A stretch of 64,000 nucleotides of DNA from Oscillospiraceae bacterium (GTDB lineage Bacteria > Bacillota > Clostridia > Oscillospirales > CAG-272). Both the position numbers and the translations under genes were made by a program. Positions 56,692 to 64,000 of the stretch are shown here, piece after piece. The stretch covers positions 62,001 to 126,000 of the forward strand of contig SVTY01000004.1 in the NCBI GenBank assembly GCA_015063535.1, read 5' to 3'. Each line of letters begins with the position of its first letter. The stretch's first letter is position 1. The notes under the pieces are model-generated. The model did not search any database and had not been told where the DNA came from. It worked only from the letters and a program-made list of their open reading frames with translations.

Positions 56692-57852
56692 TTACCAGTT
56701 TGTATCCCAACGTTTATTGTACATTGCTTCCGACTCATGCACCGAAGCAGACACATGCTTCGGTTGAGAGGTATGGATTCGTTTTTGCAGCTCCGCAAAA
56801 TATTCCGCATCGTCAAGGGGGAGAGAAATCGGACGACCCTGCCATGCAGACAGATAGGCGGCGTTCGAGAGCGTCAGCTCCTTCAGTGCTTCTTCTCCCG
56901 AAGCAACAAGAGGATCTCCGTAAAGGATCGCTCTTCCGAAATTCTCCAATACTCGGTGATGCCCCTGATAGGGTTCATCCTCCCATACGGTCGTCTCTAC
57001 CGACGGAGCAGATGAGTCCGAAGAGAAGCAATACTCTCGCTCATCCTTAGAAAGACGGTGCAGAGTCAAGGTCTTATGCTCCAGCAGAAGGGTTCCCTTG
57101 GTTCCCGTGATCTCCAAACGGTTGGTTCCGGGCAGATCACCGGTAGAGGTGATAAATACGCCGCTTGCCCCGTTTTCATAACGGGCAAGGATCGTTGCCT
57201 CATCCTCTACCTCAATAGGGTGAAATCGTCCGGTGTTGCATTGTGCGCTGATCTCCGTGGGCATGCCGCAAAGCCATTGCCACAGATCCAAATTGTGAGG
57301 TGCTTGATTCATCAAAACACCGCCACCCTCGCCCGCCCAAGTGGCTCGCCAGTTACCCGAATCGTAATATTCCTGTGTGCGATACCAGTTGGTAACGATC
57401 CAAACCGAGCGTTTTAACTCTCCCAGCTCTCCCGCCTCGATCAAATCCTTTGCCAACCGAAACAGCTTGTTCGTCCGTTGGTTGAACATCATCGCATATA
57501 TTTTTCCGCTTTTCTTAGAAGCTTCGACCGCTTTTCTTGCGTTCTCGCAATACACGCCAATCGGCTTTTCCGAGAGCACATGAAGCCCACAGGAAAAAGC
57601 TCGAAGAGCAAGTGTAGGATGGTCGTAGTGCGGAGTAGCGATGATGATCGCATCCAGTGTTTCGCTTTGAAGCATGGTATCAGCATCAGCGTACATGTGA
57701 ACGGTAGGGTAGAGCTGTCGAAGCTTCTCAATACGCTTGGGGTCGATGTCGCAAAGTGCAGAAAGCTTCAGAAGGGGAATTTTGTTTTCATAAATAGCGG
57801 TGGCATGGGCAAAACCGATATTGCCGACGCCGATGATTCCGACTCGTATCAT
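56692..57852 (-). CDS. Gfo/Idh/MocA family oxidoreductase 1
   Basis: RVGIIGVGNIGFAHA; LSEKPIGV; GGGVLMNQAPHNLDLWQWLCG. Confidence 0.92.
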   Translation of the reverse strand: MIRVGIIGVGNIGFAHATAIYENKIPLLKLSALCDIDPKRIEKLRQLYPTVHMYADADTMLQSETLDAIIIATPHYDHPTLALRAFSCGLHVLSEKPIGVYCENARKAVEASKKSGKIYAMMFNQRTNKLFRLAKDLIEAGELGELKRSVWIVTNWYRTQEYYDSGNWRATWAGEGGGVLMNQAPHNLDLWQWLCGMPTEISAQCNTGRFHPIEVEDEATILARYENGASGVFITSTGDLPGTNRLEITGTKGTLLLEHKTLTLHRLSKDEREYCFSSDSSAPSVETTVWEDEPYQGHHRVLENFGRAILYGDPLVASGEEALKELTLSNAAYLSAWQGRPISLPLDDAEYFAELQKRIHTSQPKHVSASVHESEAMYNKRWDTNW

Positions 57853-57856
57853 AGAG

Positions 57857-59041
57857 TTACGAGCCGAAGGTGCTGTTCATATCGGCGGCAACCGTAGTAG
57901 CAGCGGCAGCCTTACGGCGCGAGGTCGCAACTCGTTTCATCAGCTCGGTGCGGAACAGCTCATGGTCGAAGGAAGAGATGTCAATCATCTTGCCCGTCCA
58001 AGCGGACAAATGCATCGCATTGGAAAGGGTCAATCCGTTGATGCCTTCTCTGCCGTCTGCGACCAGCGGCTCGCCACGAAGGATATTGGCGGAAAATGCC
58101 CGAAGAACCCCCATGTGCTGAGTATTTTCTCCGTCGGTCTCTACGGCGATCTTTTCATAGCTCGGATGCCCGAAGGGCTCTTGATTGGTAGCGGAAAATT
58201 CGGGTTCTCCGATATCGGATCGCCACATGGTAAGGGTGGATTTCTTATCCTCAATTTCTGCGATCAGCTTTCCTTTTTCACAGGTGATCTCAAAGCGATT
58301 GGTACCGGGGGTATCGCCCGTGGTCGTGATAAAGGTACCTGTCGCACCGTTTTCGTATTCCACATAGGTGGTTACATCGTCCTCGACCTCAATATCATGC
58401 CATTTGCCGAAGTGCAGATGTGCCTCGACGGTCTTGGGCATGCCGCAGATCCACTGCCACAGATCGAGATTGTGAGGGCATTGATTCAGCAGAACGCCGC
58501 CGCCCTCGCCCGACCAGGTTGCACGCCAATCGCCCGAATCGTAATATGCTTGCGGACGGTACCAGTTGGTGATGATCCAGCTTGTACGTCGAATGGCACC
58601 CATCTCTCCGCTTTGAATGATCTCTCTCATTTTTCGGTAAATGCAGTTGGTACGTTGATTCATCATGATGGCGAAAACAACGCCGCACTCATTGGCAATA
58701 CGGTTCATTTCCAGAACCTGTGCCGTATACACGCCTGCCGGCTTTTCGATCATGACATGAATGCCGTGCTTCATTGCCTTAATAGCGTAGGTGGGGTGGT
58801 CATAGTGAGGAACGGCGACGAGTAAGGCATCGATCTTGCCGCTTTGGATCATTTCATCTCCATCGGAAAAATAGGAAACGTTCTCGCCAAACAATTCCTT
58901 TGCCCAATCCAAACGATCGGGTTTGATGTCACACACCGCCGTCAGTTGAATTTCAGGACACTCTCCGTTAAATAATTTTTGAGCATGGGAGGATCCCATG
59001 TTTCCCAATCCCAAAACACCGATTTTTACTTGCTTGCTCAT
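57857..59041 (-). CDS. Gfo/Idh/MocA family oxidoreductase 2
   Basis: KIGVLGLGNMGSSHA; IEKPAGV; GGGVLLNQCPHNLDLWQWICG. Confidence 0.92.
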   Translation of the reverse strand: MSKQVKIGVLGLGNMGSSHAQKLFNGECPEIQLTAVCDIKPDRLDWAKELFGENVSYFSDGDEMIQSGKIDALLVAVPHYDHPTYAIKAMKHGIHVMIEKPAGVYTAQVLEMNRIANECGVVFAIMMNQRTNCIYRKMREIIQSGEMGAIRRTSWIITNWYRPQAYYDSGDWRATWSGEGGGVLLNQCPHNLDLWQWICGMPKTVEAHLHFGKWHDIEVEDDVTTYVEYENGATGTFITTTGDTPGTNRFEITCEKGKLIAEIEDKKSTLTMWRSDIGEPEFSATNQEPFGHPSYEKIAVETDGENTQHMGVLRAFSANILRGEPLVADGREGINGLTLSNAMHLSAWTGKMIDISSFDHELFRTELMKRVATSRRKAAAATTVAADMNSTFGS

Positions 59042-59066
59042 TTTTGATCTCCTTATTCGTAAAAAA

Positions 59067-59840
59067 TTATTGCAGACCAAAAGAGGTCAGATATTGATAG
59101 CTTTCCTTCAAACAATCAAAGGGGTCTTTGTCATAGCAGTTATCCTGCTCAACAAGAAGATATTCTACACCGACGGACTCGGCAACCTTCAGGATCTTTT
59201 CAAAATTCAGATTGCCTTGTCCTACGGGTGCCATCCGTTGTTCTTTTTCCACAATGGCGAGATCCTTGAGGTGAATACATTCCACTCGTCCTACCAATTT
59301 TTTCAGATATTCGGACGGCTCCACTCCGCCGATCTGCGCCCAGTAGGTGTCATAAGTAATGCCCAACAGCTCGGGGGAGAAATCCTCCAGCATGCGGTCA
59401 AAGTACAGCATTCCGTTTGCACTTCTGGCAAATTCGATCTGATGATTGTGGTAAAAGAGCTTGTGTCCCTCTTGTCGGAATATCTTGGCTACGGGCAAGA
59501 AATTCTTGACGAATGTATCATAGCATTCGTCATCTATGCCCGAATTTCCTTCCTTGCGGGGCATGGCGCCGATGCCGATGTGCTTGCAATCGAATATATC
59601 GTGATTGCGGCATACCTGCACGGGGTCATCGAGGATTTCTTGCGGCTTGATATGGGTCAGAACGCAGGACAAGCCGTTCTTGTCCAGCTCTGCCTTCAGC
59701 CAATCTGCCTCATAAGCACATGTCCCCGATACTTGTACGGTGGTATAGCCGATATCGGCTATTTTTTTCAAGGCTTCGGAAAGACCTTCTAAGGTTTTGG
59801 TTGAACGGTGAACGGTATAAAGTTGTGCGCCGATTTTCAT
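59067..59840 (-). CDS. sugar phosphate isomerase/epimerase (AP_endonuc_2 TIM barrel) 1
   Basis: MKIGAQLYTVHRSTKTLEGLSEALKKIADIGYTTVQVSG; HNHQIEFA; LVEQDNC. Confidence 0.88.
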   Translation of the reverse strand: MKIGAQLYTVHRSTKTLEGLSEALKKIADIGYTTVQVSGTCAYEADWLKAELDKNGLSCVLTHIKPQEILDDPVQVCRNHDIFDCKHIGIGAMPRKEGNSGIDDECYDTFVKNFLPVAKIFRQEGHKLFYHNHQIEFARSANGMLYFDRMLEDFSPELLGITYDTYWAQIGGVEPSEYLKKLVGRVECIHLKDLAIVEKEQRMAPVGQGNLNFEKILKVAESVGVEYLLVEQDNCYDKDPFDCLKESYQYLTSFGLQ

Positions 59841-59858
59841 GATAGGGTCTCCTTTTTC

Positions 59859-60689
59859 TTACAAAATGATAGAATTGAGGGCGGCAACGGCGGCATCGAA
59901 GGACTCGTCGTTGTTTTTGTAAACAGTCAGACCGGGCTTGAGGGATTCACCGTTTTCCAGCTTATCCAGTCCCGTAAAGGCGTTCAGGTGCGGCTCTAAG
60001 GTCATGACCTCGCCGCCGCTGGCAAGATAATCCGCTATGATTTCGGGCAGATGTCCCTCGCCCTTGCCTGCGGGAACGACGACACCGTCAAACACGGCAT
60101 CCTTGATATGCAGATATTCCACATGTTCTTTGAGCATCGCCCAAGCATGGAGGGTATCTACGCCGCATTGAACGAAGTTTGCGGGGTCAAAGACAGAACG
60201 GATGCGGGGAAATTCCTTGTGGATCGTCAAGCAGATATCGGGAGTTTCTCCGAAAATGTGTTTTTCATTCTCATGACAGAGAACGACGGAATCGGGGGTG
60301 TTGTCGCAGAGGATACGCAGACGCTCGAAGACCTGTTCCTTTGTGGCTTCGGGGCTTTCCTCCGCTGTGGGGAAAAAGCTGAACATGCGAATGTGATGAC
60401 AGTTCAAAATATCAGCAAGCTCCACGATTCGTTTGTGGGCTTCCAGATGCTCTTGAAAGGGATCCGACAGCTTATGCTTGCCGATGGGGGAGCCCATGGA
60501 CCAGACCGAAATGCCCGCAGAATCCAATTGCTTCTTGACTTGACGGGCGGTGGTGTCGGAAATGTTGCTGATATTGACGCCGCCTACGCCTCGGATCTCC
60601 AGTTGTGTGATCCCGTTGCGCTTGAGAGCTTCGATCTGCCCTTGGACGGAGGATGATGCTTCGTCCGCAAATGCGCAAAGCTTTATCAT
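59859..60689 (-). CDS. sugar phosphate isomerase/epimerase (AP_endonuc_2 TIM barrel) 2
   Basis: KLCAFADEASSSVQGQIEALKRNGITQLEIRGVGGVNI; LCHENEK; VFDPANFVQCG; LHIKDA. Confidence 0.88.
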   Translation of the reverse strand: MIKLCAFADEASSSVQGQIEALKRNGITQLEIRGVGGVNISNISDTTARQVKKQLDSAGISVWSMGSPIGKHKLSDPFQEHLEAHKRIVELADILNCHHIRMFSFFPTAEESPEATKEQVFERLRILCDNTPDSVVLCHENEKHIFGETPDICLTIHKEFPRIRSVFDPANFVQCGVDTLHAWAMLKEHVEYLHIKDAVFDGVVVPAGKGEGHLPEIIADYLASGGEVMTLEPHLNAFTGLDKLENGESLKPGLTVYKNNDESFDAAVAALNSIIL

Positions 60690-60778
60690 ACGAGTCTCCT
60701 TTTTGTTCATAGAATAGTTTCAATTTGTTGATTGTTTTGTTATGGTTTGGTTATGGTTCTGTAACCGATCTTGGCAAA

Positions 60779-61609
60779 TTACACGCCCGAATAGGCAGAA
60801 AAACCGCCATCTACGGGGATGATCGTGCCGGTGACGAAGCCCGATGCCTCCTCGTCGCAGAGAAAGCGAAGAGTACCCAGTAATTCCTCGGGCTTTCCGA
60901 AGCGTCCCATGGGAGTGGCACGAAGAATTTTATCGGTTCGGGGTGTGGGAGTGCCGTCCTCACGGAACAGAAGGGCTTGGTTTTGCTTGGTGACAAAAAA
61001 GCCGGGGGCAATGGCATTGACCCGAATGCCCGCGCTTGCGAAATGAACCGCCAGCCACTGGGTAAAGTTGGAAACGGCGGCTTTTGCTCCGCTGTAAGCA
61101 GGGATCTTGGTCAAAGGACGGATGGCATTCATGGAGGAGACATTGATAATGCTTCCGTTCCGATGAAGCATATCGGGGGCAAAGACCTGTGTGGGGAGCA
61201 GAGCACCCATCAGATTCAGCTGAAATACGAAGTCAAAATCCTCTTTCTGAAGATTGAAGAAGGTCTTATACTCCTCGGTCAGCTCGTCGCCCTCCTCATA
61301 GGTCTCGTGCTGAGTGGTACAGCGGGGATGGTTTCCGCCCGCACCGTTGATGAGAATGTCGCAGGCACCCAGCTCCTTCAGAATGCGGGCATGAAGCTCC
61401 TCCAGACAGGAGCGATCCAGTACGTTGGCACGATAGGCTTTCGCCGTTCCGCCGTTTTCCCGAATGGAGACGGCGACCTGCTCGGCGGCTTCTTCATTTA
61501 AGTCCAGAAGGGCTACCTTGGCACCGTGCTTTGCCAGCTCCTTGGCAAAGGCGGAGCAGAGAACACCTCCGGCACCTGTAATAACGGCAACTTTGTTTTC
61601 GAATTGCAT
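60779..61609 (-). CDS. SDR oxidoreductase, probable D-mannonate oxidoreductase
   Basis: VAVITGAGGVLCSAFAKELAKHG...DILINGAGGNHP; next to uxuA. Confidence 0.82.
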   Translation of the reverse strand: MQFENKVAVITGAGGVLCSAFAKELAKHGAKVALLDLNEEAAEQVAVSIRENGGTAKAYRANVLDRSCLEELHARILKELGACDILINGAGGNHPRCTTQHETYEEGDELTEEYKTFFNLQKEDFDFVFQLNLMGALLPTQVFAPDMLHRNGSIINVSSMNAIRPLTKIPAYSGAKAAVSNFTQWLAVHFASAGIRVNAIAPGFFVTKQNQALLFREDGTPTPRTDKILRATPMGRFGKPEELLGTLRFLCDEEASGFVTGTIIPVDGGFSAYSGV

Positions 61610-61724
61610 CAGATGATCTCCTTAATTATTATATTTGTTTTTGCAAGGCGTTGCCCTGCACAGAGCTGTAAACAACTCACGTAAAATCTCTTTCAAATTG
61701 GATATGATATGATTTGTTGGGAAA

Positions 61725-62768
61725 TCAAAGTGTTTTTTCGATTCCCTCAAACAGTCCGACGATATAGGCGGCACCCAAGGCTCTGTCATACAGTCCGTAG
61801 CCGTACCGTCCCGTTTCTCCCCAGATCATGCGTCCGTGGTCTGGACGGACATAGCCGTCAAAGCCGCTTTCGACCAGTGCCTTGACAATGCCGTACATAT
61901 CCAAGGAGCCGCATTCGGTGGGATGGGCAACCTCATGGAATTGGCGATCGTCGGTTATCAAAATATTCCGCAGATGCAAGAAGTGGATACGGTCGGCATA
62001 TTTGCGAGCCATATGCACCAGATCGTTGTCACGGGAAGCACCCAAGGAGCCTGTACAGAAGGTCAGTCCGTTGGCAGGGGAATCCACAAGCTTCAGGAAA
62101 CGGTCATAGTGCTTCTCACAGGTGATGATACGGGGCAGACCGAACAGACCCCAAGGCGGATCGTCGGGGTGGATCGCCATGTTGACCCCTGCCTCCTCGG
62201 CAACGGGGATCACGGCGTGCAGGAAGCGGGACAGATTCTCCCACAGCTTCTCTTCGGTGACGGTGCTGTAAATATCCATCAGGCGGTTTAGCTCTGCCTT
62301 GGTATAGCTTTCATCCCAGCCCGGCAGAGAAAGCTCGCTCTTGGTGGGATCCATGGTTTGCAGGGCGACTTCGTCATAGGCAAGGGAATGGGAGCCGTCC
62401 GCATTTTTGTGCTCCAGCTCGCTTCGAAGCCAGTCGAACACGGGCATGAAATTGTAGCAGACACACTTGACGCCCTCGGCACCAAGGCGGCGGATATTTT
62501 CGCAGTAATTGGCGATCAGACGGTCGGCATTGGGTCCGCCGTATTTGATCTCCTCGGGAACGGGAACGCTTTCGACCACCTCGAAGGCAAGTCCCGCCTC
62601 CTCGGCTTTTTGCTTGATGGCTTGGATGCTTTCCACGCTCCAGATCTCTCCCGGCTTAAAGCTGTATACCGCCGAAACGATACCGCTCATGCGGGGGATC
62701 TGACGAATGTGAGACAGGGTAACGGGGTCATCGTCCCCGTACCAACGAAAGGTAAGCTTCATTGACAT
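61725..62768 (-). CDS. uxuA: mannonate dehydratase
   Basis: MKLTFRWYGDDDPVTLSHIRQIPRMSGIVSAVY; MAIHPDDPPWGLFGLPRIIT. Confidence 0.96.
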   Translation of the reverse strand: MSMKLTFRWYGDDDPVTLSHIRQIPRMSGIVSAVYSFKPGEIWSVESIQAIKQKAEEAGLAFEVVESVPVPEEIKYGGPNADRLIANYCENIRRLGAEGVKCVCYNFMPVFDWLRSELEHKNADGSHSLAYDEVALQTMDPTKSELSLPGWDESYTKAELNRLMDIYSTVTEEKLWENLSRFLHAVIPVAEEAGVNMAIHPDDPPWGLFGLPRIITCEKHYDRFLKLVDSPANGLTFCTGSLGASRDNDLVHMARKYADRIHFLHLRNILITDDRQFHEVAHPTECGSLDMYGIVKALVESGFDGYVRPDHGRMIWGETGRYGYGLYDRALGAAYIVGLFEGIEKTL

Positions 62769-64000
62769 TCTCCTATTCTTTTTTTAATATTTTGGTAGCA
62801 AATATTTTCGATCAATGTGGGCAACGCCGACGCATCCGGCACTTCGCCTCTCTCGTACAGCTCGGCAACAAAGGAGCAAAGCAGACGGCGGAAGAAATCA
62901 TGTCTCGGATAGGACAGGAAGCTGCGGCTGTCGGTCAGCATGCCGTAAAAGGCACCCAAATAACCGATGGAGCACAGGCTGTTGAGCGCTTGAACGATCC
63001 CGAAGCGGTGATCGTTGAACCACCATGCCGCTCCGAGCTTTACGCCACGGAAGCTGCCCGCAATGGAGGCGAGCTGGTCGTTCATGGACGGATTCAGCGA
63101 ATACAGGATGGTTTCGGGAAGACCGCCCGAACGGTCAATTCCGTCCAACACACGGATCAGATCGGCACCGTTTACAGTCTGTCCGATACAGTCACAGCCA
63201 CAGTCTGCGCCAAGGGTGGCGAACAAACCGCTGTTGGGGTTTCGATAGGCACCAAGATGGAGCTGCATCACCAGCCGATACTTACGGTACAGATTGCCAA
63301 GCTCCACGAACATTCTGCCAAGGAAGCCCATATATGCCTCACGGTCAACCGTCTCGCCTGCCAAGACTCGACGGAAGGTAGTGTCTGCCTCCTCACAATC
63401 GGCAATGCGATCGGGGAAATCGGTAATGCCTACGTCGGTGAATACGCATCCATGAGCCTTAAAGAAGCCGATCCGCCCTTCTACCGCCTCCAGCAGGGTG
63501 GAAAGGGAGGTGATCGTTACTCCCGATACCTTGCTCAGCTTTGCAATGTAATCGGTATATCCCGCCCGCATGATACAGAGCAGATTATCGGTGCGGAAGG
63601 AAGGGGTGACCTTTACGGGAAAGGAGGCATCCTCCGCCAGCAAACGGTGGTATTCCAAAGAGTCGCAGGGGTCATCGGTGGTGCCGATGAACTCCACGCC
63701 GAATTGTTGGATCAGCTTACGGGGGGACATCTTGGTCGTGCGGATGTATTCGCCTGCCCGCTCCCAGATCTCCTCCGCATTCTCTGCATTGATAGGGAGA
63801 TCGACATGAAAGCAGGTTTCAAGCTCTACCTGAGACCAAAGCGACAGGGGATTTCCCACTGCTCCCGACAACGCTGAGGCATATGCCAGAAATTTTTCCT
63901 TGTAGGAGGCGTTTCCCGTGATCCGCTCCTCCTCGATGCCCGCTCCGCGCATAAGCCGCCATTTGTAATGATCGCCGCCCAGCCAGATCTCGCCGATGTT
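62759..64000 (-). CDS. uxaC: glucuronate isomerase (N-terminus outside window)
   Basis: NIGEIWLGGDHYKWRLMRGAGIEEERITGNASYKEKF read to window edge; frame stays open. Confidence 0.95.
   Translation of the reverse strand, partial: NIGEIWLGGDHYKWRLMRGAGIEEERITGNASYKEKFLAYASALSGAVGNPLSLWSQVELETCFHVDLPINAENAEEIWERAGEYIRTTKMSPRKLIQQFGVEFIGTTDDPCDSLEYHRLLAEDASFPVKVTPSFRTDNLLCIMRAGYTDYIAKLSKVSGVTITSLSTLLEAVEGRIGFFKAHGCVFTDVGITDFPDRIADCEEADTTFRRVLAGETVDREAYMGFLGRMFVELGNLYRKYRLVMQLHLGAYRNPNSGLFATLGADCGCDCIGQTVNGADLIRVLDGIDRSGGLPETILYSLNPSMNDQLASIAGSFRGVKLGAAWWFNDHRFGIVQALNSLCSIGYLGAFYGMLTDSRSFLSYPRHDFFRRLLCSFVAELYERGEVPDASALPTLIENICYQNIKKRIGECQ

Overview
The window joins two kinds of DNA from a low-to-mid GC Firmicutes (Clostridia-like) genome. 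Bases 1 to ~23.33 kb are the right part of a prophage with podovirus/P22-like structural genes: terminase, portal, scaffold, coat, head-tail and tail proteins, membrane proteins, and a 2489-aa polyvalent protein. Its right end carries a DUF6514-like gene and a well-formed candidate type I toxin-antitoxin locus. The prophage appears to split a P2-type Ca2+-ATPase gene at the PEGLP codons (23336-23350). The rest is chromosome: ATPase 3' part, LRR lipoprotein, DUF1385 (YqhQ), ftsH-hpt-tilS-dnaB-rplI-gdpP-DUF2232, rimP-nusA-rnpM-ylxQ-infB, mtnN, ABC-F, a regulatory island (S24/XRE repressor, CxxC microprotein, sigma/ArpU-like factor, second XRE, 900-aa BspA-like LRR protein), a MITE-like repeat, Amidase_6, SbcD/YhaO and SbcC/YhaN-like genes, CarD, then a UroD / Gfo-Idh-MocA x2 / sugar-isomerase x2 / SDR / UxuA / UxaC cluster. 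Main candidates for new biology: (1) the type I TA with SD-sequestering stem and 5'-3' pairing; (2) a small gene overprinted in the polyvalent ORF, with a consensus promoter upstream of it inside the ORF; (3) a perfectly symmetric overlapping promoter pair with repressor operators at ~45.93-46.02 kb; (4) a possible oxidative glucuronide-cleaving locus at 55.5-64 kb; (5) ATPase splitting at PEGLP. All calls come from reading the sequence; no searches were run.
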